Below, in pieces: positions 25,789-33,181 of a stretch of DNA of 39,791 nt (positions are counted from its first letter, which is position 1; every line of letters starts with the position of its first letter). The position numbers and the translations under genes are program-made. This DNA is from Gammaproteobacteria bacterium HGW-Gammaproteobacteria-14 (lineage in GTDB: Bacteria > Pseudomonadota > Gammaproteobacteria > Pseudomonadales > Alcanivoracaceae), in assembly GCA_002840115.1 (NCBI GenBank), contig PGZG01000001.1, positions 1-39,791 on the forward strand, in the 5' to 3' direction. Under the pieces are notes generated by a model, which had not been told where the DNA came from, ran no database searches, and saw nothing but the letters and a program-made list of their open reading frames with translations.

Positions 25789-25820
25789 GCTCTTGCGGCG
25801 GTCATTACCGCTGCAAGAGC
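25789..25820. terminator. Long imperfect hairpin after mutY
   Basis: GCTCTTGC (25789-25796) pairs with GCAAGAGC (25813-25820), and inside them GCGGT pairs with ACCGC, with one G/T mismatch between. It lies 20 bases beyond the mutY stop. No T run follows on the plus strand, so it may be a processing or stabilising hairpin rather than a strong intrinsic terminator. Confidence 0.5.
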
Positions 25821-25931
25821 AAACATTAGCGCCCCATCTGTAACCTGACCAAAACATTCAACGCAAGGTCATGGCTGATCCGAAAATAGCGCTGCTATGG
25901 TGCTCTGGCATTTATTGAATCGGAGCCTGCC

Positions 25932-27173
25932 ATGACCAGCGCCACCCAGCCCTCCCTGAACATCCTGACCCGTGTCGGCGACCCGAATCGCCCCGCCATG
26001 CGCTGGGGGCGCCGCGCTTTCCGCTGGGTGCTTGGCTCCGACCCACACCCGAGCAGCGGACAGCTCACTGAAATTCGCCGCCATATGCTCATGGGTGATG
26101 CCCGCGCCGATGCCGTGGTTGCCCTGTATAAAACCCTGCCCGCCGGACAAGGTCGCAAGCTCGTTGATCAGGCATTGGAAAAAGGTCTGCACAGCCTTAC
26201 CAATCCACCGGCAGAACTGGTTGCTTTGTTTGAACAGATTGATCACGAACCGATCTGGCTCGACCGGGAAAAACTGAACCTTGCCTGCGATGTATCAAGA
26301 CGCGTCGGTCTGTCCGGCGAACTGGTGCTGCGCAACCTGTCCCTGATGGGTGGCTACCTCGGCGGCGCCGCCGCCAAACCCCTGGTATTCACCGGCCAGC
26401 TTGATCGCATGACCCCGCGCCGCCTGGTAGAAACCAGCAAATTCTGGATGGACGTCACCACCCGCGGCGGACTGGAACACAACGCTCCCGGCTTCAAAAG
26501 CGCCGTGCGCGTGCGCCTGATGCATGCTCAAGTGCGCGCCATGCTATTGGAGTCTGACAAATGGGACATGGCCTGGGGACACCCGCTAAACCAGTGGGAT
26601 TCCATGGCCACCATTCTTGAGTTCTCGGTAATTTTTATGAGCGGCCTACGCTCCATCGGCTTTATCTTCAGCAAGCGCGAACGCGAAGCCGTGGTGCACC
26701 TGTGGCGCTATGTCGGTTACCTGATGGGGGTGGAGGAGCGCATCCTCCCCACCTGCGAAGCCGACGCCATGCGCGCTCTTTATCAGGTTATCGCCACCAT
26801 CTGCGACAGTGACGAAGATACCCGCCAACTCGGTCAATCCCTCGCCGACGCGCCCCTCAAGTTCGCCGACGACCGCTGGACCAGCCAACGTCTGACCCAA
26901 CTCGAACGCACCCTGCGCATCGGCTACAGCCGTTATGTCCTCGGCGACACCGCCGGTGACGCACTGGGTCTGCCACGCACCGCCGCGAAATATTTCTGGC
27001 CCGCCCAAATCCCGCTCAGACTCAGCGCCGAACTGCTCCGAATCGCCCTGCCACCGGTAAATAAAGCCTTGGTAAAACGGGGCGAAAACGCTGTGCGCAC
27101 CCAGTTCCCGCAACTCGTCAAACAAACCAGCGCCGACACCAGTTTTACCCCGGTGTCCCGCTTGGCGCGCTAA
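25932..27173 (+). CDS. DUF2236 oxygenase MpaB/Lcp-like family protein
   Basis: A 413-aa protein that I place in the DUF2236 family (MpaB, latex-clearing protein Lcp) by its overall pattern. The region RVRLMHAQVRAMLLESDKWDM (about 194-214, split around AQVRAM) with the following WGHPLNQWDSMATILEFSVI is typical; family members bind heme b and oxidise hydrophobic substrates. No signal peptide or membrane helix is obvious. CGGAG precedes the ATG. It is a single-gene unit between mutY and the accessory genes. The substrate is unknown and the family call rests on pattern rather than an alignment. Confidence 0.75.
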   Translation: MTSATQPSLNILTRVGDPNRPAMRWGRRAFRWVLGSDPHPSSGQLTEIRRHMLMGDARADAVVALYKTLPAGQGRKLVDQALEKGLHSLTNPPAELVALFEQIDHEPIWLDREKLNLACDVSRRVGLSGELVLRNLSLMGGYLGGAAAKPLVFTGQLDRMTPRRLVETSKFWMDVTTRGGLEHNAPGFKSAVRVRLMHAQVRAMLLESDKWDMAWGHPLNQWDSMATILEFSVIFMSGLRSIGFIFSKREREAVVHLWRYVGYLMGVEERILPTCEADAMRALYQVIATICDSDEDTRQLGQSLADAPLKFADDRWTSQRLTQLERTLRIGYSRYVLGDTAGDALGLPRTAAKYFWPAQIPLRLSAELLRIALPPVNKALVKRGENAVRTQFPQLVKQTSADTSFTPVSRLAR

Positions 27174-27445
27174 ACAACGCCTGCCGACACAAGAAGCAAG
27201 CCCTGCAATGCGGGGCACATCCTCGCTCCACCCTGAAAAACCAGTCAGTCTCTCCGGCGGGACTTATCAGTGTCCTTCCTGATCCAACAATTTCCCGACC
27301 ATCTCGACAGTTGATGGAAGTAATCTTTTAGTTGTACCAATGAAGACAGTCGCATGCATTCCAAGTTAGGTGTTAGATTGAAGTCTGCGAATTAATTAAA
27401 GTAGTGACGCACGGAAAACTCAAAGAGGTTAAAGGCCGCCTTATC

Positions 27446-27799
27446 ATGAACAAGGACTCAGCACAGGAGTTTGCCACCGAATGGATCGAGGCATGGAACT
27501 CCCATGATATTGACCGGATTCTCTCGCATTATGCGGATGACTTTGAAATGAACTCTCCGGTTATTGCCAGAAGAGTTGGCGTGGCATCAGGGGTGCTTCA
27601 GGGAAAAGACCAGATAAGACCTTATTGGCAACAAGCGTTCGAGGAGTACCCGGACCTGGAGTTCAAGTTGCTGCAGGTTTTGCAGGGCGTCAGTTGGATG
27701 ACCATCTATTACCTGGGAGCAAGGGGCAAGGAAGTGGCGGAAACCTTTATTTTTAATCCTGCCGGAGAAGTTATCCGGGTTTACGCCTCCTACGCCTGA
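27446..27799 (+). CDS. NTF2-like / SnoaL-type protein
   Basis: Small protein (117 aa from the ATG at 27446) with the cone-shaped NTF2-like pattern: ATEWIEAWNSHDIDRILSHYADDFEM near the N-terminus (about 10-35), then the beta strands FKLLQVLQGVSWMTIYYLG and ETFIFNPAGEVIRVYASY. Such folds act as isomerases, hydrolases or ligand-binding proteins; no catalytic residues can be assigned. A GTG at 27404 would add 14 residues. The surrounding 27.2-28.3 kb is less GC-rich than the neighbours and may have been acquired. It is followed after 38 bases by an unknown gene on the same strand. Confidence 0.75.
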   Translation: MNKDSAQEFATEWIEAWNSHDIDRILSHYADDFEMNSPVIARRVGVASGVLQGKDQIRPYWQQAFEEYPDLEFKLLQVLQGVSWMTIYYLGARGKEVAETFIFNPAGEVIRVYASYA

Positions 27800-27837
27800 T
27801 AAATTACCTTTCATGGATATCAGCTTGGAGGGCATGT

Positions 27838-28296
27838 ATGTACCAACCACGGAAGATTGAAAGCAACCCCTCTTGGCTGGATGCGGACGGCATAAAGATT
27901 TACACCATCTCTGCGCAGAACCAACCAGTGAACCAGGCCACCTATTTACGGAGACTTTCTGAAGTCAAACAGAACAAGCCTGTAATCTGGGAAGCCACTC
28001 CAGCGTTTGCCATTTTTCACGATGGGGCAACATGCCAATATCTGGTTCTGGCCTGGTGGGGCAATGATAACGAGCTATTTACATCAGTCTCGGTCAACAC
28101 CGCGTCTGGCTGGATCGAAGATCCATCGCAATATTCATTCTGCCTCTGGGATCTCGAAGTGCTCTGGCACGAACGAAACTATTTTATCGAGGAGGTTTAC
28201 TGCGCCAAACCGGACTTAGAAAGCTACCGCGCTAGACGGTTAGGGGGATATATTCCGCACAGACATGGCGTTGAGACTAAGAGCCCCGTCCGGTGA
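27838..28296 (+). CDS. Hypothetical protein of unknown family
   Basis: A 152-aa protein that I do not recognise. It starts at an ATG preceded by GGAGGG, so translation is plausible. It is rich in aromatic residues (many Trp and Tyr: VIWEATPAF, VLAWWGND, FCLWDLEVLWHERNYF) and has no signal peptide or membrane helix. The pattern of short strands suggests an alpha/beta enzyme or cupin-like fold, but I cannot name one. It follows the NTF2-like gene in the same direction, so the two may be co-transcribed, and it ends shortly before the tRNA-Phe terminator on the opposite strand. Confidence 0.6.
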   Translation: MYQPRKIESNPSWLDADGIKIYTISAQNQPVNQATYLRRLSEVKQNKPVIWEATPAFAIFHDGATCQYLVLAWWGNDNELFTSVSVNTASGWIEDPSQYSFCLWDLEVLWHERNYFIEEVYCAKPDLESYRARRLGGYIPHRHGVETKSPVR

Positions 28297-28322
28297 TTCC
28301 GAGGCTGGCTAAGCCTGCCATA

Positions 28323-28348
28323 CAAAAAAACCCGGCACAGGCCGGGTT
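28323..28348 (-). terminator. Rho-independent terminator of tRNA-Phe
   Basis: On the minus strand AACCCGGC-CTGT-GCCGGGTT is followed by a T tract (plus-strand A run 28324-28330). It lies about 30 bases after the tRNA 3' end and is a textbook intrinsic terminator. Confidence 0.92.
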
Positions 28349-28376
28349 CTTTGGCAGCGTAATCCGCTGGTTTATT

Positions 28377-28452
28377 TGGTGCCCGGAGGCGGAATCGAAC
28401 CACCGACACGAGGATTTTCAATCCTCTGCTCTACCAACTGAGCTATCCGGGC
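28377..28452 (-). tRNA. tRNA-Phe (anticodon GAA)
   Basis: The minus strand folds as a 76-nt tRNA: acceptor GCCCGGA/TCCGGGC, D-arm GCTC-AGTTGGTA-GAGC, anticodon stem AGGAT with loop TGAAAAT (anticodon GAA) and TPsiC arm GGTTCGATTCC. The CCA end is encoded. The sequence agrees with known gammaproteobacterial tRNA-Phe. It sits with yggX, as in Pseudomonas. Confidence 0.98.
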
Positions 28453-28467
28453 TTTGGAGAGGGCGCT

Positions 28468-28496
28468 ATTAAAGCGATTCGGCCTTGCCGGGTCAA
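28468..28496 (-). promoter_or_regulatory. Sigma-70 promoter of tRNA-Phe
   Basis: On the minus strand TTGACC (28496-28491) and TTTAAT (28473-28468) are separated by exactly 17 bases. The start would be near 28461, about 9 bases before the mature tRNA, so the gene has its own promoter just beyond the yggX stop codon. Confidence 0.8.
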
Positions 28497-28508
28497 CCGA
28501 GGAAGCGG

Positions 28509-28781
28509 CTATTTTTCCGGGGGGACATACCCTTCAGCCTGTTCAAAGGGCTCATTGGCTAAAAATCGCTCACGCTGGCCGTCCAGATAGACCTTGGTGG
28601 CCGGGTCCATCACGCTCAGGCGCTTCTCGTTGATCAGCATGGTTTGCTGACCAAGCCAGTCCTGCCATGCCTGCTTTGACACGCTCTCAAAGATCTCCTG
28701 CCCCTTTGGGCCGGGGAACGGCGGGCGCTCCAGTCCTTCGAGTTCCTGCTGGAGTTTGCGGCAGAACACCATTCTGGTCAT
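28509..28781 (-). CDS. yggX: Probable Fe(2+)-trafficking protein YggX
   Basis: Small cytosolic protein (90 aa) that protects Fe-S proteins from oxidative damage. It matches E. coli YggX in length and pattern: V/IFC at residues 5-7, FPGPKGQEIFESVSKQAW (about 22-39), the strongly conserved QTMLINEKRL segment (about 46-55) and the C-terminal EGYVPPEK. The single Cys7 is conserved. CGAGG precedes the ATG. It is usually next to mutY; here it is on the opposite strand and 2.7 kb away, so the block has been inverted or rearranged. Confidence 0.95.
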   Translation of the reverse strand: MTRMVFCRKLQQELEGLERPPFPGPKGQEIFESVSKQAWQDWLGQQTMLINEKRLSVMDPATKVYLDGQRERFLANEPFEQAEGYVPPEK

Positions 28782-28889
28782 CGGGGTGGGCCTCGTACTT
28801 TTCGTTGGGTGGGCAGTGTCGCACTGCCAGTGTTCTCAGGCAAAGGTGGTCAGGAACGCCGTAAGGATGTGCGGCAGTGAGCTCGACGA

Positions 28890-28917
28890 TTGTCCACATG
28901 GTTAGCCCTGTGGACAA
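28890..28917. repeat. Inverted pair of TTGTCCACA (DnaA-box-like) sequences
   Basis: TTGTCCACA at 28890-28898 and its inverse TGTGGACAA at 28909-28917 form a 9-bp stem with a 10-base loop. Each arm differs at one base from the DnaA box TTWTNCACA. It lies in the yggX-htpG intergenic region just before the inverted-repeat element. Chance or a hairpin role is more likely than DnaA binding. Confidence 0.4.
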
Positions 28918-28964
28918 CCTGCGCCGTGCTTCTTGCTGACTTTAGAAGAATGCCAATGCAAGGC

Positions 28965-29140
28965 TCTTTGGCCTGTCAGGGGTTTCCGGGACTGTGTGAG
29001 CATGGGTGAGGCAAGCATATTGCGAAGCACTGCTTCGCGCGCAGCCGAACGCCCGGTAGGGCTGGCCCCCGAAGGGGCCGAACGCAAGCCTCCAGGGATG
29101 GATTCACGGCGGGTCCCGGAAACCCCTGACAGGCCAAAGA
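28965..29140. repeat. Inverted-repeat element upstream of htpG (MITE- or REPIN-like)
   Basis: The ends (28965-28992 and 29113-29140) are perfect 28-bp inverted copies beginning TCTTTGGCCTGTCAGGGG. Inside are two nested hairpins: GCGAAGCA-C-TGCTTCGC near 29022-29038 and GGCCCC-CGAA-GGGGCC at 29064-29079. The central CCCCGAAGGG motif resembles the one inside the MITE at 16.7 kb, although the ends differ. No target duplication is clear and no gene lies inside. It ends 36 bases before the sigma-32 -35 element of htpG. Confidence 0.75.
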
Positions 29141-29175
29141 ACCGGAGAAGTTCACTGCCCAACGCTGCATAACGG

Positions 29176-29203
29176 GTTGAAAAGGGAAACCGTGCCCCCA
29201 TCT
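29176..29203 (+). promoter_or_regulatory. Sigma-32 heat-shock promoter of htpG
   Basis: GTTGAAA (29176-29182) and CCCCATCT (29196-29203) are separated by 13 bases, matching the RpoH consensus CTTGAAA-N11-16-CCCCATNT with one mismatch. The start would lie near 29210, about 33 bases before the htpG ATG. This fits the known heat-shock control of htpG. Confidence 0.85.
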
Positions 29204-29242
29204 GCTCATACATCAACTGAACAACCAAGAGGACACCACTCC

Positions 29243-31147
29243 ATGTCTGCAAGCACCCAGACCGAAAAGCGCGAATTCCAGACCGAGGTCAAACAGCTAC
29301 TGCACCTGATGGTGCATTCGCTGTACTCGAACAAGGAAATCTTCCTGCGCGAACTGATCTCCAACGCCTCGGACGCTGCCGACAAACTGAAATTTCTCGC
29401 CTTGCAGGATGACACCCTGTACCAGGGTAACAGTGACCTGAGCATTCATATCGAGGCAGACAAGGACACTAACACCCTGATCATCCGTGATAACGGTATC
29501 GGCATGAACCGTGAGGAAGTGGTGGCCAACCTCGGCACCATCGCCAAATCCGGCACCGCTGATTTTCTGAAAAACCTCTCCGGCGACCAGAAAAAGGATT
29601 CCCGCCTGATCGGCCAGTTCGGGGTCGGTTTCTACAGCGCCTTTATTGTCGCCGAGAAAGTGGAAGTCTTTACCCGCAAGGCCGGCAGCGAAGCCGCCGA
29701 GGGGGTTTACTGGGCCAGCGAAGGTTCCGGTGAGTTTGATCTGGGCAGCGCGGAGCTAGCCGAGCGCGGCACCCGCATCGTGTTGCACCTGCGTGCCGAC
29801 GAAAAAGAATTTCTTGAGCCCTGGCGCCTGAAGAGCCTGGTGCGCAAGTACAGTGACCATATTGCCATCCCGGTACTGGTACGCGACCAGAAGCCCGCCG
29901 AAGAAGAAGGCAAAGAGCCGGAAATCAGCTGGGATCAGGCCAACACCGCCACTGCCCTGTGGACTCGCAACAAGAGCGAGATCAAGGACGAGGAATATCA
30001 GGAATTCTACCGCCACGTTTCCCACGACTTTGCCCCGGCATTGGCCTGGAGCCATAACCGGGTGGAAGGCAAGCTGGATTACACCTCGCTGATCTATGTT
30101 CCAGAGAAAGCGCCGTTTGATATGTACCAGCGGGAAAAGCCTCATGGCCTGAAGCTTTACGTGCAGCGCGTCTTTATCATGGACGATGCCGAACAGTTCC
30201 TGCCGCTGTACCTGCGCTTTATCAAAGGCATTGTCGACAGTAATGATCTGTCCCTGAACGTATCCCGCGAAATTCTCCAGCAGGACAAAACTGTCAGCTC
30301 CCTGAAAAGCGCACTCAGCAAACGGGCGCTGGACATGTTGGAAAAACTGGCAACCAATGATGCTGAAAAATACCAGACTTTCTGGAATGCCTTCGGCAAT
30401 GTGCTGAAGGAAGGGCCAGCGGAGGATTACAGCAATCGAGAAGCCATCGCCAAACTGCTGCGCTTTGCCACCACTCATAACAGCGAAGCCACCCAGAATG
30501 TTAGCCTGACGGACTATGTGGCGCGGATGAAGCCGGATCAAAAGGAGATTTATTACATCGCCGCCGACAGCCACCAGAATGCCCTCGGCAGTCCGCATCT
30601 GGAAATCTTCCGCAAAAAAGGCATCGAGGTGTTGCTGCTGTCCGATCGCATTGATGATTGGCTGATGAGCCACATGACCGAGTTCGACGGCAAGCCGCTA
30701 CGCGATATTGCCCGAGGCGAACTGGACCTTGGCGCGCTGGAGGATGCGGAGGAGAAAAAAGCAAAAGAGGAAACCGACAAGGAATTCGCCGAGCTGTGCA
30801 AACAGATTGCCGAAACGCTGAAAGATGATGTGGAAAGCGTGCGCACCACCCACCGCCTGACCGACTCACCGGCCTGTCTGGTAGTACAGGAAGACGATAT
30901 GGGTGCGCAGATGCGGCGTATCCTCGAAGCCGCCGGGCAGAAACTGCCGGACAGCAAACCGGTTCTAGAGATTAATCCACAGCACCCGCTGGTACAGCGC
31001 CTCAAGCAGGAAAGCACCGGCAGTCGCGGCGATGATCTGATTGCCGTGATCCATGAGCAGGCCCGCCTGGCTGGTGGTGACAACCTGAAAGATGCCGCCG
31101 CCTATGTGCGCCGCATCAACAAACTGTTGCTGGAACTGTCCGCCTGA
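29243..31147 (+). CDS. htpG: Chaperone HtpG (Hsp90 family)
   Basis: Cytosolic ATP-dependent chaperone of 634 aa (E. coli has 624). The GHKL ATPase domain has LRELISNASDAADKL (about 34-48), DNGIGMNREEV (about 84-94), GTIAKSGT, and GQFGVGFYSAF (about 123-133). The middle domain with the catalytic Arg region (LNVSREILQQ) and the C-terminal dimerisation domain follow. I chose the ATG at 29243 because GAGGACACCACTCC precedes it; an earlier in-frame start at 29177 overlaps the sigma-32 promoter. The C-terminal tail lacks the eukaryotic EEVD motif, as expected. Confidence 0.98.
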   Translation: MSASTQTEKREFQTEVKQLLHLMVHSLYSNKEIFLRELISNASDAADKLKFLALQDDTLYQGNSDLSIHIEADKDTNTLIIRDNGIGMNREEVVANLGTIAKSGTADFLKNLSGDQKKDSRLIGQFGVGFYSAFIVAEKVEVFTRKAGSEAAEGVYWASEGSGEFDLGSAELAERGTRIVLHLRADEKEFLEPWRLKSLVRKYSDHIAIPVLVRDQKPAEEEGKEPEISWDQANTATALWTRNKSEIKDEEYQEFYRHVSHDFAPALAWSHNRVEGKLDYTSLIYVPEKAPFDMYQREKPHGLKLYVQRVFIMDDAEQFLPLYLRFIKGIVDSNDLSLNVSREILQQDKTVSSLKSALSKRALDMLEKLATNDAEKYQTFWNAFGNVLKEGPAEDYSNREAIAKLLRFATTHNSEATQNVSLTDYVARMKPDQKEIYYIAADSHQNALGSPHLEIFRKKGIEVLLLSDRIDDWLMSHMTEFDGKPLRDIARGELDLGALEDAEEKKAKEETDKEFAELCKQIAETLKDDVESVRTTHRLTDSPACLVVQEDDMGAQMRRILEAAGQKLPDSKPVLEINPQHPLVQRLKQESTGSRGDDLIAVIHEQARLAGGDNLKDAAAYVRRINKLLLELSA

Positions 31148-31152
31148 TCCAA

Positions 31153-31213
31153 CAGGAGCTCGCTTGCGGGCGATGTGGTTTTTGAAAACCCTGTCGCCTG
31201 CATCGAGCTCCTG
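31153..31213. repeat. REP-like imperfect palindrome downstream of htpG
   Basis: CAGGAGCTCG (31153-31162) is the exact inverse of CGAGCTCCTG (31204-31213), and inner arms GCGGGCGA and TCGCCTGC pair with one mismatch. The start, AGGAGCTCGCTTGCGGGCGA, resembles the REP palindromes of Pseudomonas and Alcanivorax-like genomes. It lies 5 bases beyond the htpG stop and may serve as a terminator or mRNA stabiliser. Confidence 0.65.
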
Positions 31214-31223
31214 CCGTTTTCCC

Positions 31224-31271
31224 GGTACATGTTTTCTCGGGTACACGTTTTCTGAGGTACATTGCCTCCTG
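31224..31271. repeat. Three tandem 16-bp repeats starting GGTACA
   Basis: GGTACA occurs at 31224, 31240 and 31256, exactly 16 bases apart. The first two units share GGTACA(T/C)GTTTTCT; the third is diverged (GGTACATTGCCTCCT). They lie between the REP-like palindrome and the DUF2798 gene. Function unknown. Confidence 0.6.
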
Positions 31272-31314
31272 AGGTGGCAACAGCAACAATAGGGGCCATG
31301 CCATCGGAGCCCTT

Positions 31315-31566
31315 ATGATTTCTGCCCGTCGTCGCCATCTGGTTTTCTCTCTGGTGATGTCCTGTTTTATGTCATTGCTGATGTCCGCAGTGATTACCCT
31401 GATTAACACCGGTATGGATATGGAGTTTCCGCTGCGCTGGCTGAAGGCCTGGATCGTTGCCTGGGCGGTGGCGTTTCCGTTGATCAGCTTTATTGCGCCA
31501 CTGTCGCACCGGGTCACCGACCGGCTGATGAACATGCTCGGCAGCAACGATCAGGACACTCCATGA
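31315..31566 (+). CDS. DUF2798 small membrane protein
   Basis: An 83-aa protein with two predicted transmembrane helices (about 10-30, LVMSCFMSLLMSAVITLI; about 45-67, WIVAWAVAFPLISFIAPLSH), matching the DUF2798 pattern of two-helix proteins of unknown function. Its TGA overlaps the ATG of the SLC13 transporter gene by 4 bases (ATGA), so the two are translationally coupled and may act together, for example as a small accessory subunit. That partnership is inferred from the overlap alone. Confidence 0.8.
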   Translation: MISARRRHLVFSLVMSCFMSLLMSAVITLINTGMDMEFPLRWLKAWIVAWAVAFPLISFIAPLSHRVTDRLMNMLGSNDQDTP

Positions 31567-32894
31567 AGCCAGCCCGGATCGCTCTGGCATTGGCAGTTGC
31601 CATTATTGCCTCATTCGGCCCGGATGACCCGTCTGCTCGGGCCGGGGTGGCACTGTTCGCGCTGGCCGGCACCCTGTGGCTCACCGAAGCCATTTCCCTG
31701 ACCTACACCGCCCTGCTGATTCCACTGATCGGCGTGGCCCTCGGCCTGGCTGACGTAAACACCGCACTACGGGGGTTTGCCCATCCCGTTATTGGCCTGT
31801 TCCTGGGTGGCTTTGCTCTGGCGGCGGCGCTCTCCGTCCATGGCATTGATCGCTGGCTCGCCAACCGGCTGATACGACTGGCACGGGGCAATGCTCTCGG
31901 CGCGGCCCTGTTACTCGCGCTGGCCACGGCACTGTTATCCATGTGGATCAGCAACACCGCCGCCGCTGCAATGATGCTACCGATTGCGCTGGGCCTGTCT
32001 GTGCCGCTGGCCGCCAAATATCCACGCTATCAACTCTTCGTGCTGCTTGGTCTTGCCTGGGGCGCCAACATTGGCGGCATTGCCACGCTAGTTGGCAGCC
32101 CACCGAACGCCATTACTGCGGCAGCGCTAGGCTGGGGTTTTGATGACTGGTTGAAGGTTGGCATGCCGGCATTTATCGTGCTGTTTCCGCTGGCACTGGT
32201 GATTCTGTATGCCACCCTGAAGCCGGAGAGGGACTTGCCGGATGTACGCGATGGAGGCGCCTTACCTTTTCCGCGACACCGTGCCGCCATTCTCACCGTG
32301 ATTATTTTTCTGACAACCGTCTCTCTGTGGGTATTCGGCAAACCGTTGGCGCAATGGCTTGGCATTGACCGGGACTTCGACACCTGGGTCGCCCTGCTCG
32401 CCATTGCCCTGCTTGGCATCAGCGGTACGCTGGAATGGAAGCAGATTGAAAAGCAGTCCAACTGGGGCGTGCTGCTACTGTTTGGCGGCGGCATCACCCT
32501 GTCAACATTGATGCAGTCCTCCGGCGCCAGCGCCTGGATGGCCAATGGTATCAGCCAGATACTGCCCGCCGACCAGCCATGGTTATTGTATCTGCTGGTG
32601 GCGACCTTTGTGGTTTATCTCACCGAACTGGTTAGCAATACCGCCAGCGCAGCACTGCTGGTGCCCCTGTTTATGCCCGTCGCCGCCGTGGTTGGTGCAG
32701 ACCCCGTGGTGACCGCCGCCATTATCGGCATCGCCGCCAGCTGCGCCTTTATGCTGCCCGTGGCAACGCCACCCAATGCATTGGTGTTTGGCACCGGCTG
32801 TATTCCCCAGCAACAGATGATCCGCGCCGGGATGCGTATGAATCTGATCGCCGCAATATTAATTACCGGGCTGATGATGGTGTTGGTCAGCTAA
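31563..32894 (+). CDS. SLC13/DASS family anion symporter
   Basis: Inner-membrane transporter of 443 aa with about 10-12 hydrophobic segments. The two hairpin/substrate motifs of divalent anion:Na+ symporters are visible: SNTAAAAMMLPIA (about 130-142) with VGSPPNA, and SNTASAALLVPLF (about 358-370) with ATPPNALVFGTG (about 404-415). These SNT signatures bind the substrate carboxylates. Substrates of the family are di- and tricarboxylates or sulfate; which applies here cannot be read. It is coupled to the DUF2798 gene upstream. The stop codon is followed at once by a short sequence resembling the MITE end. Confidence 0.92.
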   Translation: MKPARIALALAVAIIASFGPDDPSARAGVALFALAGTLWLTEAISLTYTALLIPLIGVALGLADVNTALRGFAHPVIGLFLGGFALAAALSVHGIDRWLANRLIRLARGNALGAALLLALATALLSMWISNTAAAAMMLPIALGLSVPLAAKYPRYQLFVLLGLAWGANIGGIATLVGSPPNAITAAALGWGFDDWLKVGMPAFIVLFPLALVILYATLKPERDLPDVRDGGALPFPRHRAAILTVIIFLTTVSLWVFGKPLAQWLGIDRDFDTWVALLAIALLGISGTLEWKQIEKQSNWGVLLLFGGGITLSTLMQSSGASAWMANGISQILPADQPWLLYLLVATFVVYLTELVSNTASAALLVPLFMPVAAVVGADPVVTAAIIGIAASCAFMLPVATPPNALVFGTGCIPQQQMIRAGMRMNLIAAILITGLMMVLVS

Positions 32895-33181
32895 ACCCCC
32901 TGAATAACTCCAGCCAACATCTACCTACCCGCCAGCATCGCAATCTCTCATACCAACACCATAGCCCCGGCTAGGCCGACAGCACTAGCCGCAAAATGCA
33001 TCTCAGTAGCAGGGATTAGAGCCATCGCAGTTGGCAGAATTTGCCACCCTGAGTGGCCCCTTCTGCCGCTATTTCGCCTCCGGCTCCTGCCTAATATTTA
33101 GCCACGCAGTCCGATCACTCCGGCACAGACCGGCAAGGATCGAGAACCTGAAATAACAATAATGACAATGAGGACAGACTG

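Noticed and set aside
28782..28889. Possible regulatory RNA between yggX and the inverted-repeat element
   Set aside because: Only a small hairpin (GGCAGTG-TCG-CACTGCC, 28812-28828) is visible; no promoter-terminator pair supports an RNA gene.
31224..31271. CRISPR-like array after htpG
   Set aside because: Three 16-base units without unique spacers or cas genes; these are simple tandem repeats.
33121..33137. Sigma-54-like GGCACAGACCGGC upstream of the lipase gene
   Set aside because: The GG-to-GC spacing is one base short. The nearby TGGCAGAATTTGCCA at 33033-33047 is two short and is simply a palindrome.
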